64,000 bases of DNA from Acidihalobacter ferrooxydans (GTDB taxonomy: Bacteria > Pseudomonadota > Gammaproteobacteria > DSM-5130 > Acidihalobacteraceae). Below, in pieces: positions 47,637 to 55,769 of the stretch; the stretch's first letter is position 1, and each line of letters opens with the position of its first letter. The position numbers and the translations under genes are program-made. The notes below the pieces were generated by a model. It was not told the DNA's origin and made no database searches. It was given only the letters and a program-made list of their open reading frames with translations. Location: the NCBI RefSeq assembly GCF_001975725.1, contig NZ_CP019434.1, positions 1,141,041 through 1,205,040 of the forward strand. The letters are read 5' to 3'.

Positions 47637-49394
47637 ATGACCTATTGCGGGGCTGGCATGCTGCGTCTTATGAAACAGCGCATGCCATCAACGCCCCGTT
47701 GGCCGCCCGTCGAAGGCGGGCTGCCTGCCGTAGGCCTGGACGAGCTACTGGAAAGCCAATCGGAGCTGCTTACGATCCTGCGCCATTCGGTCGGTGAAGA
47801 AGACGCCCTGTGGCAGGCCCACTACTGGCCGGTAATCCAGCGCTTTGCGAGTTGGGCACATCTGCTGCCGGCCTCGCGCGAGCACCACCACTACGGCGCC
47901 GGCGGTTTGTGGCGGCATTCACTGGAAGCGGCACGCGCGGCGGCCGACTTGTTTGAACGGCATGTGGTGGGACAAAACCTGCCGCGAGAAGAACGCATTC
48001 GGTATCGACGCGGTATGCGCTGGGCCTGTGTGTGCGGCGCTTTGTTGCACGACTGCGCAAAACCCATGACCGATGTTGAGGTCACCGATGATGCCGGGCG
48101 TGTCTGGAACCCTGTTCAGGGGAGCTTGACGGCCTGGCTGAAAGCGACGGGCGCCACCCGCTACACCTTGCGCTGGCGAACCGGAAGAGCCGGCCAACAC
48201 GCCATCGGCGCGGCCATCATGTTGCCGCGCGTCATGGGGTGGCCCGCGCTGATCTGGTTGCAAAGCCAATGCGGTCAAAGCGTGTTGCTGGAGCTGACCA
48301 ACGCGCTCATGGACGACACGCGACAAGGGCTTCTGCCGGAGGTCATTCATGAGGCCGACCGGCTGTCCGTGGCCGACGACCTGAGTCGTCGCCCCGATAT
48401 CAACGAAGACCATCGGATCACCGGCGTCGCGGCCGAAGGGCATATTCTTGATGCGGCCCGGTCGTTGATACGCGAAGGCCGGTGGCGCATCGGCGGAAAG
48501 GTCTGCGCCTTGGCCGACGATGGCGATGTGTTGCTGGCCTGGCCGCGCGCGGGAACGGACATCGGCAACTGGCTGGCCGAGCATCAGATTCCAGGAGTGG
48601 TCAGAACGCCGGAGTCGGTTGCCAATGTGCTGCTGGATACGGGCAAGGCGATACCGTGTGGTGATGAATTGCACTGGAAGTTTCGCTCGCAGGAAGGCGT
48701 GGTGATCTCGGGGCTGCGCATCAAAGCCGGGACGCTGGAGCTGGAGGGCGCCCCCGTCGGCGGGCGCTGGGTTAACGACGAGGCCGCCAGTACCCAGGAA
48801 AAGACCGCGCCAGCCTCAAAACCGAAAGCGGACACGGAACCCGAGCCGGAACCCGCACAGGAAGCGGCGCCGTTGGACAAAGACCTCCACCGCAAAATCG
48901 CATCGTGCCCCGTGGCCGCGGCGATATTCGACGACCTGGCCCGCGGCGAAAAGCCCATTGACTGGTTGTATCGCTTTGAAAGCGATTGGCACCTGCGCTA
49001 CCCGGATGCATTCAAGGGCTGCGGCATGTCGCCCATGCAGGCGGCCAAGGAGTTGGTTGCCGCGCAACTGGCGGACTCCGATGGCAAACGCATTGCCCAG
49101 GAGACCGGCGACACACGCGGTGTACGACTGCGTTTCACGGGGAACCCGTTGCCAACAGAAGCGGCATTCGAAGCCTTGCCCCACTGGTTCGAAAAACAGA
49201 CCGAAGGTGTTGTCGACATTCGGGGTATCCGGTTTATCGAATCCGGCCGCGCACGCCGCTGGGCGGCTTTGTTCGGTGACCCGGAAGAGGTGATTCATGC
49301 CCTGCTCGACGCGCAGCGCATTGTCGAAGGCAGCATGAAAGACCGTGGGAACAAGTCCTACGTTCGACTGGAGAAAAACTCGGATGAAGCATAA
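47637..49394 (+). CDS. traI: MobH-type relaxase TraI (TraI_2 domain)
   Basis: A 585-residue protein. N-terminal TraI_2/HD-like domain with HHHYGAGGLWRHSLEAARAA (about 88-107) and LLHDCAKPMTD (about 138-148); C-terminal domain with FESDWHLRYPDAFKGCGMSP. It should nick the origin of transfer and lead the strand into the recipient. traD overlaps its end. Other Met codons near 47658 and 47670 are possible starts. Confidence 0.9.
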   Translation: MTYCGAGMLRLMKQRMPSTPRWPPVEGGLPAVGLDELLESQSELLTILRHSVGEEDALWQAHYWPVIQRFASWAHLLPASREHHHYGAGGLWRHSLEAARAAADLFERHVVGQNLPREERIRYRRGMRWACVCGALLHDCAKPMTDVEVTDDAGRVWNPVQGSLTAWLKATGATRYTLRWRTGRAGQHAIGAAIMLPRVMGWPALIWLQSQCGQSVLLELTNALMDDTRQGLLPEVIHEADRLSVADDLSRRPDINEDHRITGVAAEGHILDAARSLIREGRWRIGGKVCALADDGDVLLAWPRAGTDIGNWLAEHQIPGVVRTPESVANVLLDTGKAIPCGDELHWKFRSQEGVVISGLRIKAGTLELEGAPVGGRWVNDEAASTQEKTAPASKPKADTEPEPEPAQEAAPLDKDLHRKIASCPVAAAIFDDLARGEKPIDWLYRFESDWHLRYPDAFKGCGMSPMQAAKELVAAQLADSDGKRIAQETGDTRGVRLRFTGNPLPTEAAFEALPHWFEKQTEGVVDIRGIRFIESGRARRWAALFGDPEEVIHALLDAQRIVEGSMKDRGNKSYVRLEKNSDEA

Positions 49395-51192
49395 CGCCAA
49401 TTTTTACGAGCCCCCCTTCAGGCCGCCCTATGAACAACAGGCGGCCTGGGGTTGGGCGATTGCGTCGGCAACCACGCTGGCGACCACCTTTGCGTTTCAT
49501 TTACCGCTGGTTGCCGGAGTCTCGGCCACGGCCGTCGCGGGAACAATCGGCGCCTGGCGCTGGTATCAGGGTGAACCGTATGCGCTCAACAGAAAGCGGT
49601 TGATGCAGGCGGACAAGCTCTGGTTTATCAGTCGGGACAAGGCAAACCAATGGTATCAATGGGCCTCCGCGCAAAATAAGCTCTGGTTGGGACGAGGCTA
49701 TGAGGTCACGCCGCAAGCGGCTGAAAAAATCCGCATTATCACAAGCCGGGGCCTGAATGAAGCGCTCGGTCAGGCGCCTGGTCAGGACTCACCGATGGGC
49801 TGGATTCAACAAATCGAACCGGCCAAGCCCATTGTGGTGGACTTCGGCGACCTGGACGGCCATGTGATCATTGTGGGGTCCACGGGGCGGGGTAAAACGC
49901 GTTGTTTTGATCACATTATCGGCCAGGCCATCGCACGGGGAGAGCCGGTCATTGCGCTAGACCCCAAGGGTGACAGCGACCTTGAAGAAACGATGCGCGA
50001 CGCCTATCGCCGGGCCGGACGCCCGGAGGCGTTTGCGGCCTTTCGGCCCGCGCGCCCGGAAAACAGTGTGCGCATCGATCCGCTGGCGAATTGGGGGCGA
50101 GCGACCGAGGTTGTCTCGCGCATCATCGCGCAGGTTGAAGCCGACGGTTCCTTCAAGGCCTTCGTCTGGCGCGTGATGAACAACATCGTGCAGGGCGAAA
50201 TCGCCGCGGGGCGCAAACCAAACCTGCTGAGTCTGCGTCGCCTGGTCGAACGCGGCATCGACGGGCTCCTGCTTGAAGTGCTCAAAACCTATTGCACGGA
50301 AAATGCCAAGCCGGAGGAATACTTAGGCTACGTCAACAACGCGATGACCAAAAACGGCCGCGAGGTCGACGGCTACGTGGAATTTTATGAACGCGTACTG
50401 GTCCGGCGAGCGCCCAGTCTGTCTGTCGAGGGACTGATCGCAGACTACCGTCACGACAAGGAGCATTTCTCGAAAATGGTGGTCTCGTTGACACCCATTC
50501 TGTCGATGCTTACCACACCGCCGCTGGATGAGCTGCTCTCGCCGCAACCGCGTGCCGGTGATAACCGCGAGATCATCACGATTGACAAGGTCGTCAAACA
50601 GGGCCGCGGACTGTATGTCTCGCTCGCCTCGCTATCGGACCCCACGGTCGGTTCAGCGATCGGTTCGATTCTGCTCTCGGACGCGGCCGCTTTGGCCGGC
50701 GAACGCCTGGAGTCGGCTATCACCGAACCGCGCGTGACCCTGCTGGGCGACGAGATAGCCGAAATCACGAACGACCAGCTCACGCAGATTCTGAACAAGG
50801 GCCGTGGCGCCGGTATTCGTGCGGTGATCGCCACGCAAACGCTCGCTGACCTCGAAGTGCGCCTGGGCTCAAGAGCCAAAGCGCTGCAACAGGTCGGCAA
50901 CCTCAACAACATCATCGTCTTTTCTTTGAAAGACCCGGATACGGCCAAGCAGATTGCCAGCAGTTTTCCGAAATACCAGGCGCGGCAAATCAACCGTTCC
51001 TACTCGCAGTCCATTCAGGCTCATCCAGGGGACACCTGGGGCGGGGGGTACGGGGAAAGTCTGCAGCAACAGGACGTGGATCTACTGCCCGCCGACCTGC
51101 TGATGCGGCTGCCCAAATTGCACTACGTGGCGCAATTCTCGGACGGTCGTGTGGTCAAGGGCCAGATACCGATTGTAGGAAATCCAAAATGA
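49384..51192 (+). CDS. traD: Type IV coupling protein TraD
   Basis: A 602-residue ATPase. Two N-terminal membrane segments (about 20-60), Walker A GSTGRGKT (about 160-167), Walker B region TLLGDEIAEI, and the motif LNKGRGAGIRAVIATQTLADLE typical of SXT-type TraD proteins. It links the relaxase-DNA complex to the secretion channel. ATG 49384 lies inside the end of traI. Confidence 0.93.
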   Translation: MKHNANFYEPPFRPPYEQQAAWGWAIASATTLATTFAFHLPLVAGVSATAVAGTIGAWRWYQGEPYALNRKRLMQADKLWFISRDKANQWYQWASAQNKLWLGRGYEVTPQAAEKIRIITSRGLNEALGQAPGQDSPMGWIQQIEPAKPIVVDFGDLDGHVIIVGSTGRGKTRCFDHIIGQAIARGEPVIALDPKGDSDLEETMRDAYRRAGRPEAFAAFRPARPENSVRIDPLANWGRATEVVSRIIAQVEADGSFKAFVWRVMNNIVQGEIAAGRKPNLLSLRRLVERGIDGLLLEVLKTYCTENAKPEEYLGYVNNAMTKNGREVDGYVEFYERVLVRRAPSLSVEGLIADYRHDKEHFSKMVVSLTPILSMLTTPPLDELLSPQPRAGDNREIITIDKVVKQGRGLYVSLASLSDPTVGSAIGSILLSDAAALAGERLESAITEPRVTLLGDEIAEITNDQLTQILNKGRGAGIRAVIATQTLADLEVRLGSRAKALQQVGNLNNIIVFSLKDPDTAKQIASSFPKYQARQINRSYSQSIQAHPGDTWGGGYGESLQQQDVDLLPADLLMRLPKLHYVAQFSDGRVVKGQIPIVGNPK

Positions 51193-51443
51193 AGAGTCAG
51201 AAACGAACCCGCCCCATCAAGCCGCAGCGCGCGCCCTCGCGTCGGGACTGGCCGAGCGGTCTGCGCAAAATCGCCCGGCGGATGCGTCTGTACGACGAAC
51301 TTGAACTGCTGCGGACTATCTCGCCTTCGACGACGCAATGGTTGTTGCAGCACTGGAACAAACCACAAGGCAAGCGGGCACTTGAGATCATCAAAAGGCA
51401 AGGCGCCGCGGCCTTTGTCGAGCTGAATCAGGAATCGCTTTAA
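51189..51443 (+). CDS. Small basic protein in tra operon
   Basis: An 84-residue basic protein (TRPIKPQRAPSRRDWPSGLRK) with a helical C-terminus; starts within the traD stop (ATGA) and ends one base into the next gene. No family recognised; ICE tra operons often have a small gene here. Confidence 0.6.
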   Translation: MKSQKRTRPIKPQRAPSRRDWPSGLRKIARRMRLYDELELLRTISPSTTQWLLQHWNKPQGKRALEIIKRQGAAAFVELNQESL

Positions 51444-52021
51444 TGGCGGCAGACGGCATCCTGAACAACGAAAAAGAACGCCGGAAACGTATTCTGGGGT
51501 TCGGCTTTCTGGCGGTTATTGCCGTGCTGCTGCTCTCGCCCTATCCCTTGTTGATGCATCTGCAGCAAACGCAGGAGAACATGGTTATCCAGGCCTTCGG
51601 CGATGGCGTGGATCAATGGATTGCCGGGATTGCCTCAAGTATCAGCCGGGCAACCGGCATCATCCAGGCGGCACAGTCCGCGCGCGGGTTTTGGGGCCAG
51701 CGCCTGGACGTGATTGCGCTGGGTGTTTATATCGTCAGTTGGCGTGTCATGTACGCGCTTTTGGCCCTCTCACTGGCCGCGCCCTTACTGGCCGCTGCGG
51801 TATGGGATGGGTTGATGAACCGGCGCATTGCACAGTGGCGGTACGAGTACACGAGCAATCGCTTGCACTATCTCTCTCGCGGCGCCATCGGCTGGTTTGT
51901 GGACGTGCTATTGCTTTTGCTCGTCTTCCCGTTGCCCATGCCGCCCGAAGCGCTGGTCGTGGTCATGTTTTTACTCGGCGGCGCACTGCATCAGTGGTCC
52001 GCCTCATTTCAGAAACGTTAA
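51443..52021 (+). CDS. DUF4400 inner-membrane protein of conjugation operon
   Basis: A 192-residue protein with four hydrophobic segments (about 17-35, 85-110, 115-135, 150-185) and a soluble periplasmic loop. Size, topology and position after traD match the DUF4400 membrane protein of integrative conjugative elements, whose exact role is unknown. Confidence 0.75.
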   Translation: MAADGILNNEKERRKRILGFGFLAVIAVLLLSPYPLLMHLQQTQENMVIQAFGDGVDQWIAGIASSISRATGIIQAAQSARGFWGQRLDVIALGVYIVSWRVMYALLALSLAAPLLAAAVWDGLMNRRIAQWRYEYTSNRLHYLSRGAIGWFVDVLLLLLVFPLPMPPEALVVVMFLLGGALHQWSASFQKR

Positions 52022-52040
52022 CCAACGGAGAATCGTTCGC

Positions 52041-52802
52041 ATGAAGAAAAAAATCCTGGTTGCCGCCCTGGCGACCGTCATGACTGCGCCGGCCTTTGCC
52101 GGCGTTCCGGCCCTCATCGAAAAGATCCCAGGCCATCCCGTTGTGCTGCAATCGAGCCCGGTTCCCGGCACTTCTTTGCGGGCCTTTTTGATCAAGGCCG
52201 GCACGCACATGGGCGTGGTGTATACCGGGCCGAAAGGGGACTATCTGTTTGCTGGCGGCGAAATCATGACCCGAACCGGGCCGGTCAACATCGCTCAGAA
52301 GCTGTTTTCCGACTATTACGCCACGCATGACTTCAGCGCGCTCGCCAAGACACTGAAGCAGAAAGCGACCACGGTGCATCAGGGTCATGCTGGCCCGATG
52401 GTCTATGTCTTCTGGGACCCCAGCTGTATTTTCTGCCACAAGCTCTGGGATGAACTGCAGCCGGCCATCAAGGCAGGCAAGATCCAGGTGAACTGGGTGC
52501 CGGTGGGTTTTCTCAAGCCATCGAGTCCGGCCAAGGCGGCGACCATCCTGGCGGCGCCCTCGCCACTGGCCGCCATGCGCACCGATGAGCGGCGGTTCAA
52601 GGTTCGCGTAGAAGAGGGCGGGATTACGCCGCAAAAGCATGTGCCGGCCAAATACGTTCAGGAGATGCGCGCCAACACGCACCTCTTTGAGACCAGCGGC
52701 ATGCAGGGTACGCCCAGCATTATTTACCAGGGCGCAAAACGGCAATGGCATGTCATCCCCGGCTTTACGACAACCGATGCCCTGCTAAAGGCGGCACACT
52801 AA
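52041..52802 (+). CDS. Periplasmic DsbC/DsbG-like thiol-disulfide protein
   Basis: A 253-residue exported protein. Signal peptide 1-20 (VAALATVMTAPAFA). Dimerisation-like N-domain with YTGPKGDYLFAGGEI. Thioredoxin fold with the active site FWDPSCIFCHKLWDEL (CIFC, about residue 131) and a cis-Pro region GTPSIIY. It should isomerise or form disulfides in transfer or pilus proteins; several encoded pilins and PilY1 have Cys pairs. ATG 52041 with CGGAG upstream. Confidence 0.88.
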   Translation: MKKKILVAALATVMTAPAFAGVPALIEKIPGHPVVLQSSPVPGTSLRAFLIKAGTHMGVVYTGPKGDYLFAGGEIMTRTGPVNIAQKLFSDYYATHDFSALAKTLKQKATTVHQGHAGPMVYVFWDPSCIFCHKLWDELQPAIKAGKIQVNWVPVGFLKPSSPAKAATILAAPSPLAAMRTDERRFKVRVEEGGITPQKHVPAKYVQEMRANTHLFETSGMQGTPSIIYQGAKRQWHVIPGFTTTDALLKAAH

Positions 52803-52862
52803 GTCGGCGTTGCGGGGCGTTCTCGTGATCCGCGAGCGCGAGCCTTTAACCGGGGTGCGTCC

Positions 52863-53645
52863 GTGAGCCCTCTCATCAAACCCAGGAAAGCAGAACCCGG
52901 CGCCCTGCGCCGGTGGACGCGGCAGAGTGTTGAGCTGTTATCGCGCAGACCGGCGCTGACGCTGCTAACCGCAGCATCGTTTGCGCTGGTGGCCCTTGCG
53001 CCGCAATCGCTGCTGTTTCCATTTGTGTCGTTTGTCGAAGCCGGGTGGCTGATGAGCCTGGCGCGCGCCGCGGATCACAGCGTGCCAGCCTACGATGTCT
53101 TTCGAGCCTCGTTGAAAGACCTGTTCGGGTACTCAAGGGACATCATGCTGCGAGTATTGATGGTTATTTTGGTCGTCATCGCTTACAAGCTGGCTGCGGG
53201 GCCGGGCACGGGTGCAGTCACGTCTACGGCGTCTTGGCCGCCTGTCCTGAATCGTCTTCTGGCCGGTATCACGGTTGATCAGTTCAACTCGTTTGCACCG
53301 GTTTTCTTGTGGGGGCTTTTCCTTTCGATGTTGACCGGTTACGCCGGGTTCGATCTGACGATGGTCACGGCCGTTAAAGCGTTGGTGATGAACCTGCGTG
53401 CCGGGTCCTTATTGTTTGCGGCCGGGCTGCTTCCCTCGTTTCTGTCCGATCTGGTCGGCGCGCTGCCGGTATGGGCCGGGGCGGTCGGCACGATTTTGCT
53501 GCTTGGATACAGCATGTTTCTTGTCGTCATGGGGTATGTGAGCGCCCGCGAAATCTTTGAGGGGCAAGGCGAAAACAACCCCGCAAAAGCGTTGGAAAGA
53601 AGCGCGGAAGAAGGGAAACAGGGTAAGAAGGCAGCCCTCATCTAA
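52863..53645 (+). CDS. Polytopic membrane protein of tra region
   Basis: A 260-residue protein with about six membrane segments starting at a GTG (52863). Charged ends face the cytoplasm. No family recognised; position after the DsbC/G-like gene suggests a role in conjugation. Confidence 0.6.
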   Translation: MSPLIKPRKAEPGALRRWTRQSVELLSRRPALTLLTAASFALVALAPQSLLFPFVSFVEAGWLMSLARAADHSVPAYDVFRASLKDLFGYSRDIMLRVLMVILVVIAYKLAAGPGTGAVTSTASWPPVLNRLLAGITVDQFNSFAPVFLWGLFLSMLTGYAGFDLTMVTAVKALVMNLRAGSLLFAAGLLPSFLSDLVGALPVWAGAVGTILLLGYSMFLVVMGYVSAREIFEGQGENNPAKALERSAEEGKQGKKAALI

Positions 53646-53672
53646 CGAATTTTTTTCACACAGGGCAATACA

Positions 53673-54098
53673 TTGTCAGCACGAATCAAAAGCTTGAATC
53701 AGTTGGGGGCCGGGGCCTGGCGCGTTCACCACGACCCGCGCCAGGTGCGCAAGCCCAGGCGGCTGCAGACCGGGCCACGGTCATCGCCGCCGGAGACTAT
53801 CTTGAGCGCGGCGCTGAAAAAACGCTTCGGGTCCGCAGTGACCCTGCAATATCGCGGTGCGGTGGCCGGTCGACGGTTCGTGCTCGACGCGGCGATTGTG
53901 CAGGCCCTGATCGCCATCGAGGTTGACGGCTGGCAGCATCATGGACGTTTCCTTTCGGACTTCAAGCGCGACCGGGAAAAAGACCGCGCCCTGACTCTGG
54001 CAGGCTGGCGCGTGCTGCGATTCACGGCCGGTGAAATCCGCGGTGACGTGCAAAAGTGCGTTCAGGTGATCGAGCGCGCGCTATGGATGAACCGCTGA
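53673..54098 (+). CDS. DUF559/VSR-like endonuclease-fold protein
   Basis: A 141-residue protein with the restriction-endonuclease-like core of DUF559: PPETILSAALKKRFG, then VLDAAIVQALIAIEVDGWQH (Asp and Glu-x-Asp metal ligands), and RDREKDRALTLAGWRVLRF. Such proteins are related to very-short-patch repair nucleases. TTG start at 53673. It ends the tra operon. Confidence 0.7.
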   Translation: MSARIKSLNQLGAGAWRVHHDPRQVRKPRRLQTGPRSSPPETILSAALKKRFGSAVTLQYRGAVAGRRFVLDAAIVQALIAIEVDGWQHHGRFLSDFKRDREKDRALTLAGWRVLRFTAGEIRGDVQKCVQVIERALWMNR

Positions 54099-54179
54099 AA
54101 ACTTAATCGTCCAGCCACAATTGCACGATGCGTCCATTCTGGACGGCCATGTGCGCGCGGGTGGAAAGAATGCGGGCCG

Positions 54180-54584
54180 TGTTGGATACCAGGTGCGGTG
54201 GTCGCCCCACGCAAACCGGCGCGTCATCAGCCAGCGACAGACCCTTGATGCGCGTCTGACCCATGCCGATGGCCGTTATCCCAAGGTGATGAAGACGCTG
54301 GCCAAGACCGATCTGCTGCTCCTGGACGACTGGGGACTGAACCCCTGGATACCGAGTCGCGGCGTGACTTGCTGGAACTGCTCGACGACCGTCACGGCCA
54401 ACGCTCGACCCTGGTCACCAGTCAGCTACCCGTCGATCACTGGCACGAGATCATCGGCGATCCGACCCTGGCCGATGCCATCCTCGACCGTCTCGTGCAC
54501 AACGCCTATCGGATCACCCTCAAGGGTGAGTCCATGCGCAAACGGCGAGCCAGGAACTTGATCGTCTCCACCGACTCCGAGTAA
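54180..54584 (+). pseudogene. istB: IS21-type istB remnant with frameshift
   Basis: Two frames together read [20 protein letters not shown] (Walker B) then [20 protein letters not shown] and [20 protein letters not shown], the C-terminal half of the IstB ATPase. The frame is broken near 54340. The Walker A half and istA are absent. Confidence 0.85.
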
Positions 54585-54621
54585 CAATGCAGACCCTGCG
54601 TCGCTTCGCTCCGACTGCCCC

Positions 54622-54714
54622 GGCCGAATCACCGTGGAGCCGGTGGCCGAATCACGCTGGAATCACCGGCCGAATAATCCTGGAATCGGTGGCCGAATCG
54701 CGTGGAATACGCAG
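54622..54714 (+). repeat. Four 23-bp tandem repeats beside the istB remnant
   Basis: GGCCGAATC or GGCCGAATA begins at 54622, 54645, 54668 and 54691; each unit continues with a TGGA(A/G) element. IS21 elements carry multiple end repeats that bind the transposase, so this is probably the right end of the lost IS. From here to 54852 nothing else is recognised. Confidence 0.7.
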
Positions 54715-54852
54715 GATATTGGCCGGGTTTCATGGACATAGAAACCTCATGTGTGTTTGAGGTCTATTTTCCGCGTGTCCGAAATAATGCAAGCGGCCGA
54801 ATAACCGCAGGATAGGCGGTTACTCGGTCAATCGAAGGGCCAAATTGATTAC

Positions 54853-55003
54853 CCTCTCATCCCCGCATACACGGGGGGAACTTGCTCCAACTCTTGCATG
54901 AGGCAGGCCATCTCCTCTCATCCCCGCCTACACGGGGGGAACTGCAGCCGCTGCATCAGCGCGATCCATGCCCGCCTCTCATCCCCGCGTACACGGGGGG
55001 AAG
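54853..55003 (-). CRISPR. CRISPR array 2: 3 repeats, 2 spacers
   Basis: Repeats at 54853-54881, 54914-54942 and 54975-55003 with two 32-base spacers. Same repeat as array 1: on the minus strand GTTCCCCCCGTGTA ... GGATGAGAGG. The third differs at its outer end (CTTCC for GTTCC) and has GTACGC. It lies directly downstream of the csf operon on the same strand, 83 bases after csf5, so it may be read from the operon. Confidence 0.93.
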
Positions 55004-55085
55004 TGCGCCGCCGTCCAGATCGATTTGCGCGTGTTCGACATGCAAAAAAGAGATGCGCTTGGAAACCGGGACGACAGCGGACATC

Positions 55086-55610
55086 TCAGGCAGCCTCCGA
55101 TTCCAGCGCGTTTACCGGCACGACAACCGGCATGCCAAAGCCAAACGCCTTTGACCGGCCGACGCCGCGCCCCATCGTCTCTTCCGCCGCCGCCGCATCG
55201 GTGATCGTCGCATCAAAGTGCAGATGCCAGGCCCATACCGGGTGACGCTTAATCTCGGATTTGACCGTATCGGCCCGGTGAATGGCGATGTCGCCAAACC
55301 CCGGCATACGCCCATCCAGCCAGTCCTTCAATTGGTCCTGGTCGACCAGGCGTTCACGCTTGCCGCGGGTCACCGCCCGCACGAGCAACAGCACGGCCAC
55401 ACGCTGGCCTGCGACAAACTGTCGTACAGGCAAGCTATGCTCGGTCGGCAGGTCTTTACCTCTCACCAGGGTTTCTCCGTCCCCTATATTTATGTACAAG
55501 AAGTCGCGTTCGGCTTTCTCCGGAACGCCGAGCGCCGCCCAAACAGCCTTGTGTATCTGGTTTGTTGTCCGCGCCTCGCCGGGCAATCTGATTGTCGCTT
55601 CTCTGAACAT
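55086..55610 (-). CDS. csf5: Csf5/Cas6-family crRNA-processing endoribonuclease
   Basis: A 174-residue protein. The C-terminal glycine-rich loop GRGVGRSKAFGFGMPVV is like that of Cas6e-type nucleases. A candidate catalytic His occurs within HPVWAWHLHFDA. The N-terminal RAMP fold starts FREATIRLP. It should cut the repeat transcript below its hairpin, leaving an 8-base handle ending GATGAGAGG-like sequence. ATG 55610 has GGAG upstream. Last gene of the csf operon, next to array 2. Confidence 0.85.
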   Translation of the reverse strand: MFREATIRLPGEARTTNQIHKAVWAALGVPEKAERDFLYINIGDGETLVRGKDLPTEHSLPVRQFVAGQRVAVLLLVRAVTRGKRERLVDQDQLKDWLDGRMPGFGDIAIHRADTVKSEIKRHPVWAWHLHFDATITDAAAAEETMGRGVGRSKAFGFGMPVVVPVNALESEAA

Positions 55611-55621
55611 TGGATTCTCCA

Positions 55622-55759
55622 TCAAGTGATGCTGTCATTTGGGTCAAACACATCCGGTTCATAGATCGTGACACCGTCTTTGTCGTACGCAAGGAGCCTG
55701 ACAATATCGGACCGTCCATCGGCGAAAAACGGGAACCGTTTTGGAATAGCCTTGAACAT
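55622..55759 (-). CDS. 45-residue protein between csf4 and csf5
   Basis: MFKAIPKRFPFFADGRSDIV, then an acidic end (YEPDVFDPNDSIT). It starts 11 bases after the csf4 stop and its stop overlaps a potential csf5 start. The ribosome site is weak. It could be a small type IV accessory protein, or only a spacer that couples csf4 and csf5 translation. Confidence 0.45.
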   Translation of the reverse strand: MFKAIPKRFPFFADGRSDIVRLLAYDKDGVTIYEPDVFDPNDSIT

Positions 55760-55769
55760 CCAATCTCGG

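Noticed and set aside
54898-55245. Open frames across CRISPR array 2
   Set aside because: Repeat-encoded and overlapping the csf5 gene in another frame.
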